From Providencia rettgeri (lineage in GTDB: Bacteria; Pseudomonadota; Gammaproteobacteria; Enterobacterales; Enterobacteriaceae): a stretch of DNA of 64,000 nt. Positions within the stretch are counted from its first letter, which is position 1. Each line of letters begins with the position of its first letter. Below, piece by piece: positions 20,399 to 30,879 of this stretch. Below the pieces are notes generated by a model, which saw only the letters and a program-made list of their open reading frames with translations, made no database searches and had not been told where the DNA came from. The position numbers and the translations under genes were made by a program. The stretch is from assembly GCF_001874625.1 (NCBI RefSeq), contig NZ_CP017671.1:2976001-3040000 (forward strand), read 5' to 3'.

Positions 20399-21163
20399 AT
20401 GACCCAATCGACATTTTCGCCACAAAAAGACCATTCTGGCTTTTATTATTTTACACAAGGGTGGCGACTAGTTACACGTCCTGGTATTAAACGCTTTGTC
20501 ATTTTGCCCTTATTAGCAAATATTATTTTCTTAGGAGGTGCTTTTTGGTGGTTATACACTAAGCTTGGCGGCTGGATAGACCAAGTGATGAGTTATATTC
20601 CGAGTTGGCTACAATGGCTTGATTATGTGTTTTTTCCATTAGCGGTGATTTCTATCTTATTAGTTTTTACCTATTTTTTCAGTACCATTGCAAATATTAT
20701 TGCAGCCCCATTTAATGGTTGGTTATCTGAAAAACTAGAAGCCGAACTGACAGGGAAACCCGCTCCTGACACAGGAATGGCGGAACTACTAAAAGATGTT
20801 CCACGCATGATAAAACGTGAGTTTGTGCGTATTGGTTATTATTTACCCCGCGCACTTGGTTTATTGATTTTATTTTTTATTCCGGGTATTGGCCAAACCA
20901 TAGCACCTGTTTTGTGGTTCCTATTTGGGGCTTGGATGATGTCAATTCAATATTGTGATTACCCATTTGATAACCATCGCGTTGGCTTTAGTGAAATGAA
21001 ACAAGCGCTTGCGAAAGAACGCATGAGAAATATTCAATTTGGTGGCGTCATCAGTTTACTCATGATGCTACCTTTCGTAAATTTAGTCATCATGCCTGTT
21101 GCTGTCTGCGGCGCGACACTCATGTGGGTTGATAGGTATCGCGGACGTTACGCCCGTTACTAA
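20399..21163 (+). CDS. cysZ: Sulfate transporter CysZ
   Basis: 254 aa inner-membrane protein with hydrophobic segments near residues 30-55, 70-100 and 150-185, and the N-terminal [21 protein letters not shown] typical of CysZ. Takes up sulfate for cysteine synthesis. Lies between zipA and cysK, the conserved order. GGAG ribosome site a little upstream (AAGGAGAGAACAAGAAGT before ATG). Confidence 0.95.
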   Translation: MTQSTFSPQKDHSGFYYFTQGWRLVTRPGIKRFVILPLLANIIFLGGAFWWLYTKLGGWIDQVMSYIPSWLQWLDYVFFPLAVISILLVFTYFFSTIANIIAAPFNGWLSEKLEAELTGKPAPDTGMAELLKDVPRMIKREFVRIGYYLPRALGLLILFFIPGIGQTIAPVLWFLFGAWMMSIQYCDYPFDNHRVGFSEMKQALAKERMRNIQFGGVISLLMMLPFVNLVIMPVAVCGATLMWVDRYRGRYARY

Positions 21164-21407
21164 GTATTTTCTAACCGATAAGCGCAGGCTTCATCGCCTG
21201 CGCATGCCAACACACACATTCACACCATCAATTTTTTGCTTTAATTTCATTCTTAGAACAATTAGATCTAAAATAGCATTTTGTTATAAGCTTATATTCA
21301 AATCATATTTGCATTAATTTGTTGTTCACGTATGTTGAATTCATATTATTTTTTGTCTTGACTGAGTGACACAATTTTACTCGCTAACCGATTTTTAAGG
21401 ATATCCC

Positions 21408-22361
21408 ATGAGCAAAATCTATGAAGATAATTCGTTGACCATTGGACACACTCCTCTTGTGCGTTTAAAGCATTTTGGTAATGGTAATATTTTAGCAAAA
21501 GTGGAATCACGCAACCCAAGTTTCAGTGTAAAGTGCCGTATTGGCGCTAACATGATTTGGGATGCGGAGAAAAAAGGTATCCTAAATAAAGATAAAGAGT
21601 TAGTGGAACCAACGAGTGGTAATACTGGGATTGCTCTTGCTTATGTTGCCGCGGCTAGGGGGTATAAATTGACCCTTACAATGCCAGAAACCATGAGTAT
21701 CGAGCGCCGTAAATTGCTCAAAGCCTTAGGGGCTAACCTTGTCCTTACTGAGGGTGCAAAAGGCATGAAAGGCGCCATTGCTAAAGCTGAAGAAATTGTC
21801 AATAGTAACCCTAAAAAGTACCTTTTACTTCAGCAATTTAACAATCCTGCCAACCCTGAAATTCACGAAAAAACAACCGGCCCTGAAATTTGGGAAGATA
21901 CCGACGGTAATGTTGATGTCGTCGTTGCGGGCGTCGGAACAGGCGGTACTATCACAGGGATTGCAAAGTATCTAAAAAATACCAAAGGCAAAGAAGTTAC
22001 CATCGTTGCTGTTGAGCCTGAAACTTCCCCAGTTATCACCCAAGCATTGGCAGGTGAAGAAATTAAGCCAGGGCCTCATAAAATTCAAGGTATTGGTGCT
22101 GGTTTCATCCCCGGTAACTTAGACCTAAAACTACTCGATAAAGTCATTCAAATCAGTGATGATGAGGCAGTTAAAACAGCCCGTGAATTAATGGAAAAAG
22201 AAGGTATCCTTGCGGGTATTTCATCAGGCGCTGCCATCGCAGCCGCAACAAAAATTGCTGCAGACCCTGCATATAAAGGCAAAAATATAGTCGTAATTTT
22301 ACCTTCATCAGGTGAGCGTTATTTATCAACTGTTCTGTTTGCTGACATTTCTGCTGACTAA
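21408..22361 (+). CDS. cysK: Cysteine synthase A (O-acetylserine sulfhydrylase)
   Basis: 317 aa, PLP enzyme making cysteine from O-acetylserine and sulfide. The PLP lysine is in [10 protein letters not shown] near residue 42, the phosphate loop is [10 protein letters not shown] near 176, and the substrate loop is [10 protein letters not shown] near 68. Cytosolic dimer. Monocistronic; followed by a strong terminator. The promoter region (21164-21407) probably binds CysB but I did not identify the site. Confidence 0.97.
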   Translation: MSKIYEDNSLTIGHTPLVRLKHFGNGNILAKVESRNPSFSVKCRIGANMIWDAEKKGILNKDKELVEPTSGNTGIALAYVAAARGYKLTLTMPETMSIERRKLLKALGANLVLTEGAKGMKGAIAKAEEIVNSNPKKYLLLQQFNNPANPEIHEKTTGPEIWEDTDGNVDVVVAGVGTGGTITGIAKYLKNTKGKEVTIVAVEPETSPVITQALAGEEIKPGPHKIQGIGAGFIPGNLDLKLLDKVIQISDDEAVKTARELMEKEGILAGISSGAAIAAATKIAADPAYKGKNIVVILPSSGERYLSTVLFADISAD

Positions 22362-22384
22362 CATAATTTCGTTGCAAATTCGTT

Positions 22385-22412
22385 AAAAAAGCACCTTAAA
22401 GGTGCTTTTTTT
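22385..22412 (+). terminator. cysK terminator
   Basis: AAAAAAGCACC/GGTGCTTTTTTT stem-loop with long T-run, 23 bp after the cysK stop. Confidence 0.88.
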
Positions 22413-22714
22413 GTGGTGCAGATCAAAGTTTAGCACGGATGGAGATGATTTCTAATTCGGGGTTTAGTATTAAACATAGTAATTATTTTGCACCTCGAAA
22501 TTAATCACTTTTTAGTCACCTCCACCGCAAACATCTGGTAGTTGCAAAGTGGCTAAAAAAACATAACTTCAGAGGCAAAAACTGAAAAAGGGTTGATACC
22601 GCACAAAGTAGGAAACCTTTTTGCAAGTTAATAATCTAACTATACGCAAACCTAGTCTATTTCATCTACAATAGGCTGGGTAATTAAAAAAACTAAAGTT
22701 ATTGAGGAAATACT
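22413..22714. other. ptsH upstream region
   Basis: Regulatory gap without a gene. A TACAAT at about 22668 could be the proximal -10 of the pts operon. CRP sites known for E. coli ptsH could not be placed with confidence. ATTGAGGAAA precedes the ptsH ATG. Confidence 0.4.
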
Positions 22715-22972
22715 ATGTTCCAGCAAGAAGTCACTATTACGGCACCAAATGGTCTACATACTCGTCCTGCAGCTCAATTTGTGAAAGAAGCAAAAGCATT
22801 CTCTTCTGATATTTCTTTGATTTCTGGCGGCAAATCCGCTAGCGCAAAAAGCCTGTTCAAATTACAAACTTTGGGTTTAACTCAAGGTACAGTGGTCACC
22901 ATTTCCGCTGAAGGTGAAGATGAGAAAGAAGCCGTTGAACATTTAGTTAAACTGATGGGCGAATTAGAATAA
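22715..22972 (+). CDS. ptsH: Phosphocarrier protein HPr
   Basis: 85 aa, the usual length. Phosphorylated histidine in [11 protein letters not shown] (His15) and the conserved serine in SAKSLFKL (Ser46). Carries phosphate from enzyme I to sugar-specific enzymes II. First gene of ptsH-ptsI-crr. Confidence 0.97.
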   Translation: MFQQEVTITAPNGLHTRPAAQFVKEAKAFSSDISLISGGKSASAKSLFKLQTLGLTQGTVVTISAEGEDEKEAVEHLVKLMGELE

Positions 22973-23013
22973 TTTCGCACGCAAGAGAAACGTCTTACCG
23001 ATCTCATTCGCTG

Positions 23014-23037
23014 TCCCTGAATGATATCATTCGGGGA
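23014..23037 (+). promoter_or_regulatory. Hairpin between ptsH and ptsI
   Basis: A 12-bp stem (TCCCTGAATGAT/ATCATTCGGGGA, one G-T pair) with almost no loop, containing the perfect palindrome GAATGATATCATTC, lies in the 142-bp ptsH-ptsI gap. It has no T-run. It could stabilise the ptsH transcript end, be an RNase site, or bind a dimeric protein. Confidence 0.5.
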
Positions 23038-23114
23038 TATTTATATAATCGGTATAACCATAGCGGTCTCTGCAATATCAGAACTCCTAGCACTAGCAGC
23101 AGTAAGGTAATATT

Positions 23115-24842
23115 ATGATTTCAGGAATTTTAGTATCCCCGGGTTTTGCTTTTGGTCAGGCTTTAATCCTCAAAGAAGATCCTATCGTTGTTAGCACAAA
23201 AAAGATTGCTGACGATCAGGCAGACAAAGAAATTGCACGCTTTATTGAGGGTCGTAACAAATCAGCCGAACAACTCACTTTAATTAAAGAGAAAGCCGAA
23301 AAAAATCTTGGAGCCGAAAAAGCTGAGATTTTTGAAGGTCATATTATGCTGCTAGAAGATGAAGAGCTTGAACAAGAAATAATCTCTTTGATTAAAGGCG
23401 ACAAAAAAACGGCTGATGCTGCCGCCTATTCCGTTATTGAAGACCAAGCCCAAGCACTTGAGTCCCTAGATGATGAGTATCTGAAAGAACGTGCTGCCGA
23501 TGTACGCGATATCGGTAAGCGCCTACTAAAAAATATTTTAAATATTCCAATTGTTGATTTAAGCGCTATCGACAAAGAAGTGATTTTGGTTGCTGCTGAT
23601 TTAACGCCTTCCGAAACCGCACAACTGAACTTAGATAAAGTTCTGGGTTTTATCACCGATTTAGGTGGTCGTACATCACACACCTCAATTATGGCTCGTT
23701 CTCTTGAGTTGCCTGCTATTGTCGGCACGAGTGATGCAACCAGTAAAATTAAAAATGGTGATTTTATCGTATTAGATGGTGTAAATAACACTATCTACTT
23801 AAACCCATCAGAAGCTGAAGTTGATAAGTTAAAAGCTTTCCGTGATGAATATCTGCAAGAAAAAGAAGAGCTCGCAAAATTAAAAGATTTGCCAGCAATC
23901 ACACTTGATGGACATCAAGTTGAAGTCTGTGCAAATATTGGTACTGTACGTGATGTCGCAGGGGCTGAACGTAATGGTGCAGAAGGTGTTGGCCTCTATC
24001 GTACCGAATTTTTATTTATGGATAGGGATTCATTCCCAAGCGAAGAAGAACAATTCCAAGCATATAAAGCCGTTGCAGAGTCAATGGGCAGCCAAGCTGT
24101 TATTGTTCGTACAATGGATATTGGTGGTGATAAAGACCTGCCGTATATGAATTTGCCAAAAGAAGAAAACCCTTTCCTTGGTTGGCGTGCAATTCGTATT
24201 TGTCTTGACCGCAAAGAAATTCTACACTCACAATTAAGAGCTATTTTAAGAGCGTCTAAATTTGGTAAACTGCGTATTATGTTCCCAATGGTCATTTCCG
24301 TTGAAGAAGTTCGTGAACTAAAAGCAGAACTTGAGATACTAAAAGCTCAATTACGCGAAGAAGGCAAAGCCTTTGATGAAGCAATTGAAGTTGGTGTTAT
24401 GGTGGAAACACCAGCAGCAGCAGTTATTGCTCGTCATTTGGCAAAAGAAGTTGATTTCTTTAGTATTGGGACGAACGATCTAACTCAATACACTTTAGCG
24501 GTTGACCGTGGTAATGAACTGATTTCTCATCTTTACAACCCAATGTCACCAGCTGTCCTAAACTTAATTAAGCAAGTGATTGATGCATCACATGCAGAAG
24601 GTAAATGGACAGGGATGTGCGGGGAACTCGCAGGAGATGAGCGTGCAACCTTATTGCTACTTGGCATGGGGCTGGATGAATTTAGTATGAGCGCAATATC
24701 AATTCCACGTATCAAAAAATTAATTCGCAATGCGAACTTTGTTGATACTCAGGCTCTGGCTGAACAAGCACTTGCTCAACCAACAGCAGATGAATTGATG
24801 AAACTTGTAGATACCTTTATCCAAGAAAAAACGTTATGCTAG
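23115..24842 (+). CDS. ptsI: PTS enzyme I (phosphoenolpyruvate-protein phosphotransferase)
   Basis: 575 aa. Phosphohistidine in [13 protein letters not shown] (His189 region), PEP-binding segments [13 protein letters not shown] near 335 and [12 protein letters not shown] near 450, and the catalytic cysteine in GMCGELAGD near 502. Transfers phosphate from PEP to HPr. The second gene of the operon, with the ribosome site AAGGTAAT. Confidence 0.97.
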   Translation: MISGILVSPGFAFGQALILKEDPIVVSTKKIADDQADKEIARFIEGRNKSAEQLTLIKEKAEKNLGAEKAEIFEGHIMLLEDEELEQEIISLIKGDKKTADAAAYSVIEDQAQALESLDDEYLKERAADVRDIGKRLLKNILNIPIVDLSAIDKEVILVAADLTPSETAQLNLDKVLGFITDLGGRTSHTSIMARSLELPAIVGTSDATSKIKNGDFIVLDGVNNTIYLNPSEAEVDKLKAFRDEYLQEKEELAKLKDLPAITLDGHQVEVCANIGTVRDVAGAERNGAEGVGLYRTEFLFMDRDSFPSEEEQFQAYKAVAESMGSQAVIVRTMDIGGDKDLPYMNLPKEENPFLGWRAIRICLDRKEILHSQLRAILRASKFGKLRIMFPMVISVEEVRELKAELEILKAQLREEGKAFDEAIEVGVMVETPAAAVIARHLAKEVDFFSIGTNDLTQYTLAVDRGNELISHLYNPMSPAVLNLIKQVIDASHAEGKWTGMCGELAGDERATLLLLGMGLDEFSMSAISIPRIKKLIRNANFVDTQALAEQALAQPTADELMKLVDTFIQEKTLC

Positions 24843-24890
24843 GAACAGCACATTAGTTCGGTCCCATATAAAACGATTAGGAGAAGGTCC

Positions 24891-25400
24891 ATGGGTCTGT
24901 TTGACAAACTGAAATCACTCGTTTCGGAAGACAAAAGTAGCAGTGGTAGTATTGAAATTATCGCCCCTTTATCTGGTGAGATTGTCAATATTGAAGATGT
25001 TCCAGATGTTGTATTCGCAGAAAAGATTGTTGGTGATGGTATTGCGATTAAACCAGCAGGGAATAAAATTGTCGCTCCTGTAGATGGTACAATTGGTAAA
25101 ATCTTTGAAACTAACCATGCATTTTCTATTGAATCAGATGATGGTATAGAGCTATTTGTTCACTTCGGAATTGATACAGTTGAACTCAAAGGCGAAGGTT
25201 TCAAACGTATCGCTGAAGAAGGCCAAACCGTCAAGAAAGGTGATTTAATCATCGAATTCGATTTAGCACTGCTAGAAGAAAAAGCCAAATCGGTTCTCAC
25301 TCCTGTTGTTATTTCTAACATGGATGAAATTAAAGAACTGAATAAACTAACGGGTTCAGTGACCGTTGGTGAAACAGTTATCATGCGTATAAAGAAATAG
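24891..25400 (+). CDS. crr: Glucose-specific enzyme IIA (EIIA-Glc)
   Basis: 169 aa, standard length. Phosphorylated histidine in [11 protein letters not shown] (His90) and His75 in [11 protein letters not shown]. Passes phosphate to PtsG and regulates adenylate cyclase and non-PTS permeases. 48 bp after ptsI with a strong AGGAGAAGG ribosome site. Confidence 0.97.
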   Translation: MGLFDKLKSLVSEDKSSSGSIEIIAPLSGEIVNIEDVPDVVFAEKIVGDGIAIKPAGNKIVAPVDGTIGKIFETNHAFSIESDDGIELFVHFGIDTVELKGEGFKRIAEEGQTVKKGDLIIEFDLALLEEKAKSVLTPVVISNMDEIKELNKLTGSVTVGETVIMRIKK

Positions 25401-25427
25401 CCTAGCTATCCGCTCTATTCGCTAGAC

Positions 25428-25457
25428 AAAGCCGTCAGGCCCTTGCCTGATGGCTTT
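25428..25457 (+). terminator. crr terminator
   Basis: Stem AAAGCCGTCAGGC/GCCTGATGGCTTT (one G-T pair) with a 4-nt loop, 27 bp after crr. Short T-run. It lies between convergent crr and cysM and may serve both. Confidence 0.75.
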
Positions 25458-25481
25458 ACTCGTTCTTAGCCTGAGTTAACC

Positions 25482-26366
25482 TTACTGGTTAAATACCCCA
25501 GTCGATAAATAACGGTCTCCTCGGTCACAAATTACCGCAACAATCACCGCACCTGGGTTCTCTTTTGCTACTTTTAAAGCCCCTGCTACTGCTCCACCAG
25601 AACTGACACCACAGAATATCCCCTCAATTTTTGCCAAAGCCCTCATGGTTTCTTCGGCTTCTTGTTGGTTGATATCTAATACACTGTCAACTAATGAATC
25701 ATCAAAAATACCGGGAAGATACCCCGGCGACCAACGTCTGATCCCTGGGATTTGGCTTTTTTCTGCGGGCTGCAACCCAACAATCTGTACATCGGTTGAT
25801 TGGGATTTTAAATAACGGCTGACCCCTGTGATAGTCCCTGTTGTTCCCATGCTAGAGACAAAATGGGTGACCCTCCCCTGTGTCTGCCGCCAAATTTCTG
25901 GGCCGGTTGTTTTAAAATGAGCTAATGGGTTATCTGGGTTATTAAATTGGTCTAATACAGTCCCTTCCCCCCTGAGCGCCATTTCTTTAGCGAGATCTCG
26001 AGCACCTTCCATTCCCACTGCGGTACTCACTAAAATAAGCTCCGCACCATACGCTTGCATAGATGCTTGGCGCTCTTTACTCATGTTATCTGGCATCAGT
26101 AATTTTAGTTTATAGCCTTTTAGTGCAGCTATCATCGCTAGTGCTATCCCTGTATTGCCGCTCGTCGCTTCAATAAGCGTATCCCCAGGTTTAATTTCCC
26201 CTCGTTCTTCAGCTTCTTTGATCATCGAATAGGCAGCCCTATCTTTCACTGAACCCGCAGGGTTATTACCTTCTAGCTTAACCCAAATTTCAGCATTAAC
26301 CCCTTGAACCAAGCGCTGAAGTTTTACTAAAGGTGTATTACCGATAAACTGTTCCAGAGTTGACAC
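25482..26366 (-). CDS. cysM: Cysteine synthase B
   Basis: 294 aa from a GTG at 26366, where the E. coli protein starts (STLEQ); AAGGATGG lies just upstream. An open frame extends 43 codons further but is not protein-like. PLP lysine in GSVKDRAAYSM near residue 41, loop [10 protein letters not shown] near 68. Accepts thiosulfate as well as sulfide, making S-sulfocysteine or cysteine. In E. coli it is the last gene of cysPTWAM; here a terminator-like hairpin and a 375-bp gap separate it from cysA. Confidence 0.95.
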   Translation of the reverse strand: MSTLEQFIGNTPLVKLQRLVQGVNAEIWVKLEGNNPAGSVKDRAAYSMIKEAEERGEIKPGDTLIEATSGNTGIALAMIAALKGYKLKLLMPDNMSKERQASMQAYGAELILVSTAVGMEGARDLAKEMALRGEGTVLDQFNNPDNPLAHFKTTGPEIWRQTQGRVTHFVSSMGTTGTITGVSRYLKSQSTDVQIVGLQPAEKSQIPGIRRWSPGYLPGIFDDSLVDSVLDINQQEAEETMRALAKIEGIFCGVSSGGAVAGALKVAKENPGAVIVAVICDRGDRYLSTGVFNQ

Positions 26367-26616
26367 TTTACCATCCTTATAATTTTTATTTATAGATAGG
26401 AGCAAATAGAAATAAGATATTACTCCAATATTAGCGCGTGAAAAATGAAATCTATTCACATTAATATTAGAAAAATAGATTATCTTTATTACCATTATTG
26501 ATATAGCTAATTGATATAATATATTACTATAAGTTTATATGATTACCAGTTATATTTAACAGAAAAAACAAAATAATACATATAAATATCAATGAATTAC
26601 AAGAAAATCGACGTGA

Positions 26617-26653
26617 TTGTTGGGCTAAATACTATTCATAAATAGCCCAACAA
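26617..26653. repeat. Inverted repeat upstream of cysM
   Basis: 11-bp perfect inverted repeat TTGTTGGGCTA/TAGCCCAACAA with a 15-nt loop, no T-run. It lies in the 375-bp cysA-cysM gap and could be an RNA hairpin or an operator for cysM. The rest of the gap is AT-rich with no gene. Confidence 0.5.
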
Positions 26654-26689
26654 CAGAAAAGAGAGATACTTAAGATGTCATAAAAATAA

Positions 26690-26722
26690 ATAGCATTTAT
26701 TATCTATTTATATAAATGCTAT
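26690..26722 (-). terminator. cysPTWA operon terminator
   Basis: 10-bp stem ATAGCATTTA/TAAATGCTAT followed on the minus strand by TTATTTTTATG, 20 bp after the cysA stop. AT-rich stem, so possibly partial. Confidence 0.6.
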
Positions 26723-26741
26723 CAACAATAACAATTTATAT

Positions 26742-27830
26742 TCATGCACTTTCCGCTAATTGAGGAAATAATAACTCCGTGTTTCCTTGGTAAATTTTAA
26801 CCTGCTTGCTACCTAAAAAGTAACGTTCACCCCGTGTCGGTATTGTTGCTGCGGACTGCCAAACAACAGATATTGGGTCATTTCCCCACCCTAATGGTTG
26901 AACTGTTAATTGCCAAAAATGACCTCTTGGACCAGATTCTGTTACCCTAACAGGTAAACGGTGTTGTTCATCCACTTCAGGTTGTAATGATATTTCCCAA
27001 GGCCTAAGAAATACATCGACCTCTCCTTGATGAGCACTGCTATGATTAAGCGAAAATTCATAACCGCCGATATTGAGCATTGCCCCCCTGATTTGTGCTG
27101 AGATTTGGTTAACTTCCCCCATAAACTCAAGAACAAAGCGAGTCTCAGGGCTCTGCCAAATAGCACTTGGCGTCCCAACCTGCTCAATATGCCCTTCACT
27201 CATAACGACGACCCTATCTGCCACTTCCATGGCTTCTTCCTGATCATGAGTGACAAACACACTAGTAAATTTTAACTCGTCATGTAATTGACGTAGCCAG
27301 CGGCGTAGCTCAACACGAACTTGCGCATCAAGAGCTCCAAAAGGCTCATCAAGCAATAAAATTTGCGGGTCAACCGCCAGTGCACGTGCTAAAGCTACAC
27401 GTTGCTTTTGCCCACCAGAGAGCTGTGCAGGATAACGGGAAGCCAAGTGAGATAATTGCACCATCTCCAATAGTTGCATGGCTTTTTGTTTGATAGCTTG
27501 TGTGGATGGTCGCTGCTTACGCGGTAGAACTGTTAAGCCAAAAGCGACATTATCAAATACCGTCATATGACGAAATAATGCATAATGCTGAAAAACAAAA
27601 CCTACATGCCTATCCTTTGCATGTATTTTACTGACATCTTGGCCGTGGAAACGCAAAGTACCGTAACTTTGTTGCTCAAGCCCTGCGATTATCCTTAATA
27701 GCGTTGTTTTACCTGAACCAGAAGGCCCCAATAGCGCCACCATCTCACCCGATGCAATATCCAGTGAAATACCGTTGAGTACTTGGGTTTTCCCAAATAA
27801 CTTACCGATTTTTTCAATTTCAATACTCAT
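26742..27830 (-). CDS. cysA: Sulfate/thiosulfate ABC transporter ATPase
   Basis: 362 aa from the ATG at 27830, matching the E. coli start; a TTG two codons upstream has closer ribosome-site spacing. Walker [10 protein letters not shown] near residue 35, signature [15 protein letters not shown] near 135, Walker [12 protein letters not shown] near 157, and a C-terminal TOBE-like domain from about 240. Energises CysTW. Last gene of cysPTWA. Confidence 0.95.
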   Translation of the reverse strand: MSIEIEKIGKLFGKTQVLNGISLDIASGEMVALLGPSGSGKTTLLRIIAGLEQQSYGTLRFHGQDVSKIHAKDRHVGFVFQHYALFRHMTVFDNVAFGLTVLPRKQRPSTQAIKQKAMQLLEMVQLSHLASRYPAQLSGGQKQRVALARALAVDPQILLLDEPFGALDAQVRVELRRWLRQLHDELKFTSVFVTHDQEEAMEVADRVVVMSEGHIEQVGTPSAIWQSPETRFVLEFMGEVNQISAQIRGAMLNIGGYEFSLNHSSAHQGEVDVFLRPWEISLQPEVDEQHRLPVRVTESGPRGHFWQLTVQPLGWGNDPISVVWQSAATIPTRGERYFLGSKQVKIYQGNTELLFPQLAESA

Positions 27831-27832
27831 GA

Positions 27833-28693
27833 TCAATGGACTCCTGATTCAGACTGCTGACGATTTAAATGCCATTGCAATGCGCTTTTAAGGATTAATG
27901 TAATGATGGCCATTACAGCGAGGACCCCTGCGGCAGTAAATGCACCGACAGTGTTATAATCCTGATGTAATAATTCAACTTGTAACGGTAAGGTATAGGT
28001 CTCACCACGAATAGCACCGGAAACCACGGATACCGCACCAAATTCCCCAATCGCCCGAGCATTGGTCAGTACAACACCGTATAGCAACGCCCAACGGATA
28101 TTCGGTAATGTCACTCGCCAAAACATTTTCCACCCTGAAGCCCCCAGCAATACCGCGGCTTCATCTTCTTGGCTGCCTTGGCTTAACATCAATGGTACCA
28201 ATTCACGCACAACAAATGGGCAAGTCACAAAAATCGTCACTAAAGCCATTCCAGGCCATGAAAACATAACTTGAATATCAAACCCTTCAAGCCAACCACC
28301 AAACCAGCTATTAGAACCATAAAACAACAAATACAATAAACCTGCGACGACGGGGGAAACCGCAAATGGGATATCAACTAATGTAAGCAGTAACTGCCGA
28401 CCTGGAAAATGAAAACGCGTGACGAGCCATGCCATCATTGTGCCAAAAACCAAATTTACAGGTACGGTAATTAAGGCAATTAACACAGTTAGCCCAATCG
28501 CATGTAACATGTCAGGGTCTGCTAAATTCAGTAAAACGGTATCTAAGCCTTTTTGAAATGCTGTAATAAAAATCCAAATAATTGGGATAACCAATAGCAA
28601 AACTGAGAACAGAATACCAATGGCTATTAATAACCATTTCCCCCAGTTGATTTGGGAACGATTAGCAGCATGAATAGGTGTAACTTGTGCCAT
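27833..28693 (-). CDS. cysW: Sulfate/thiosulfate ABC permease CysW
   Basis: 286 aa with about six membrane segments. EAA loop [22 protein letters not shown] near residue 180. Pairs with CysT to form the channel. Its start shares a base with the cysT stop (TAATG), showing translational coupling. Confidence 0.95.
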   Translation of the reverse strand: MAQVTPIHAANRSQINWGKWLLIAIGILFSVLLLVIPIIWIFITAFQKGLDTVLLNLADPDMLHAIGLTVLIALITVPVNLVFGTMMAWLVTRFHFPGRQLLLTLVDIPFAVSPVVAGLLYLLFYGSNSWFGGWLEGFDIQVMFSWPGMALVTIFVTCPFVVRELVPLMLSQGSQEDEAAVLLGASGWKMFWRVTLPNIRWALLYGVVLTNARAIGEFGAVSVVSGAIRGETYTLPLQVELLHQDYNTVGAFTAAGVLAVMAIITLILKSALQWHLNRQQSESGVH

Positions 28694-29523
28694 TACTTGC
28701 CCCCTAATCGTTTACCAAAACGGCTTTGTACTAAGTTAACACTAAATAAAAGCAGCAATGAAACCGCCAAAATAACGGATGCGACAGCACTCGCCGCAGG
28801 GTAATCAAATTGCTGTAATTGACTGAAAATCATTAATGAAACTACTTCTGTTTGCCAAGCAATGTTACCTGCAATAAAGATAATGGCACCAAATTCCCCC
28901 AAACTACGAGTAAAAGACAACACTGTACCCGCTAAAAGAGCTGGGGAAAGTTCAGGTAATACGACTCGTCTAAATGTTTGCCAGCGGCTAGCACCGAGCG
29001 TTTGCGCCGCTTCTTCATATTCAGGCCCTAACTCTTCTAAAACAGGCTGCACGGTACGCACTACAAATGGGATACTGGTAAACGCCATTGCTACCGCAAT
29101 TCCTAACCATGTATTCACAACTTTAATGTCGAACTGGTGAAGGTATTGACCATACCAACCAGAAGTTGCAAACAATGTCGCGAGTGTCAAACCAGCGACG
29201 GCGGTAGGTAATGCAAAAGGCAAATCAACTAAACCATCTAAAAACAGACGTCCAGGAAAGCGATAGCGAGTCAAAATCCAAGCTAATAATAGGCCAAAGA
29301 CGGCATTAAATAGACTGGCAACCAGCGCTGACAACAAAGTTACTTTGTAGGCGGCAACCACTTGCGGGTAACTAATCACCGCCCAATATTGCTGCCATGT
29401 CATATCTGACAGTTGTATTACCAATGCACTCATGGGTAGCAGCAAAATCAAACAGGTATAAAATAAGCTGCTCCCTAATGTCAGCCCAAAGCCTGGTAGA
29501 AAGCGCTTTCCTGAACGGCTCAT
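28693..29523 (-). CDS. cysT: Sulfate/thiosulfate ABC permease CysT (CysU)
   Basis: 276 aa, six membrane segments, EAA loop EEAAQTLGASRWQTFRRVVLP near residue 172. Inner-membrane partner of CysW. TAATG junction with cysP. Confidence 0.95.
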   Translation of the reverse strand: MSRSGKRFLPGFGLTLGSSLFYTCLILLLPMSALVIQLSDMTWQQYWAVISYPQVVAAYKVTLLSALVASLFNAVFGLLLAWILTRYRFPGRLFLDGLVDLPFALPTAVAGLTLATLFATSGWYGQYLHQFDIKVVNTWLGIAVAMAFTSIPFVVRTVQPVLEELGPEYEEAAQTLGASRWQTFRRVVLPELSPALLAGTVLSFTRSLGEFGAIIFIAGNIAWQTEVVSLMIFSQLQQFDYPAASAVASVILAVSLLLLFSVNLVQSRFGKRLGGK

Positions 29524-30545
29524 TAACGGCGCCCTTGAGCCATTAGTTCGTCAAACTCGCCACCTGTTGCAAAATGCACATCCATCACTTTTGGCCAGCT
29601 TTCAAATTGAGACTCAACTGTAAAAAGTTTTGTCTCTGGGAATTTAGCCTTATTCGCTTCCATTACGGCTTTATCATTCACGCGATAATTAAAGCTAGTA
29701 ATAATTTCTTGGGCTTGAGGGCTATATAAATAATTCAAATAAGCTTTAGCGACATCTTCTGAACCATTTTTTTGTACATTTTTATCAACCCAAGTCACTG
29801 GAAATTCAGCCAAAATATCAACTGGTGGTACAATCACTTCATAATCAGACTCACCATATTGACTACGAATGTTGTTCACTTCTGATTCGAAGCTAATCAA
29901 TACATCACCTAGCTCTCTTTCAATAAAAGAGGTAGTTGCACCACGGCCACCAGTGTCGAATACTTCGACATTTTTTAGGAATTGCTTCATTTGCTCACGT
30001 GTTTTTGCTTGGTCACCATTGTTTTCTTGGTTAAAAGCCCCCCATGCAGCAAGATAGGTATAGCGGCCATTTCCAGATGTTTTTGGGTTTGGAAATATTA
30101 ATTTTACGTCTTCACGTACCAAATCATCCCACGTCTTAATTCCCTTAGGGTTTCCTTTACGCACTAAAAACGCCATTGTGGAGTAATAAGGTGAACTATT
30201 ATTTGGTAATCGAGCTTGCCAGTCAGCAGGGATCAATTTGCCTTTATCGTGCAAAATTTGCACATCTGTAACTTGATTATAAGTGACAACATCGGCTTTC
30301 AACCCCTGCAATATTGCTAGCGCTTGCTTCGATGAGCCCGCGTGGGATTGTTTAATCGTTAATTTGTCGTCTGGATGTGCTTCATTCCACTGTTTTTCAA
30401 ATGAAGGGTTTAATGCCACAAATAACTCACGGGCAATGTCATAAGAGCTATTAAGGAGTTCTGCGGCAATTAATGGCGTGCTGCCGAATAACGATGCCGT
30501 CGCCAAGCTTGCTAATGCTGTTTTTTTCAAAAATGATTTTTTCAT
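29523..30545 (-). CDS. cysP: Thiosulfate/sulfate-binding periplasmic protein
   Basis: 340 aa from the ATG at 30545 (MKKSFLKKT); an ATG five codons upstream is possible. A cleavable signal peptide ends near PLIAA. The SYDIARELF and [10 protein letters not shown] segments are typical of sulfate-binding proteins, and its lead position in cysPTWA marks it as CysP. Delivers thiosulfate/sulfate to CysTW. Confidence 0.93.
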   Translation of the reverse strand: MKKSFLKKTALASLATASLFGSTPLIAAELLNSSYDIARELFVALNPSFEKQWNEAHPDDKLTIKQSHAGSSKQALAILQGLKADVVTYNQVTDVQILHDKGKLIPADWQARLPNNSSPYYSTMAFLVRKGNPKGIKTWDDLVREDVKLIFPNPKTSGNGRYTYLAAWGAFNQENNGDQAKTREQMKQFLKNVEVFDTGGRGATTSFIERELGDVLISFESEVNNIRSQYGESDYEVIVPPVDILAEFPVTWVDKNVQKNGSEDVAKAYLNYLYSPQAQEIITSFNYRVNDKAVMEANKAKFPETKLFTVESQFESWPKVMDVHFATGGEFDELMAQGRR

Positions 30546-30560
30546 TCCACACCCATTCAT

Positions 30561-30847
30561 AACTAAACCAAAACGACTAAGATTAAAAACACTGTATCTG
30601 TTTTGGTTATAACTGTGTAGCTATCAATCACCTTTTGATATATCAAATTAGAATAACAAAGAAAATATCGACATAAGAGTAAAAATACTGTTTTATTTTA
30701 ATGAGTTAAGAAATGAATAGTTTTCATGAATAAACCAAATCGACAAATCTATATACCGTATTTACGGTTGTTGATGGCTTAATTCGTTTGGGGTGAGAAA
30801 AGATTGATATTCACTTAGGCAGGGCATCAGCATATTCATGATAACAA
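30561..30847 (-). promoter_or_regulatory. cysP upstream region with a palindrome
   Basis: Gap between yfeX and cysP. It holds the perfect 14-bp palindrome TTTGATATATCAAA (30634-30647), about 90 bp before cysP. CysB activates this operon in E. coli and binds here by expectation, but I cannot assign the palindrome to CysB. No gene. Confidence 0.4.
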
Positions 30848-30869
30848 AAGAGCGCCGCATCCATGCGGC
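30848..30869 (-). terminator. yfeX terminator
   Basis: Stem GCCGCAT/ATGCGGC with a 2-nt loop, then GCTCTTTTG on the minus strand, 11 bp past the yfeX stop. Confidence 0.7.
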
Positions 30870-30879
30870 AAACAGTCAT

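Noticed and set aside
26367-26495. N-terminal extension of cysM to an upstream ATG
   Set aside because: The extra 43 residues are AT-rich translated intergenic sequence; the GTG at 26366 matches the start of the E. coli protein and has a ribosome site.
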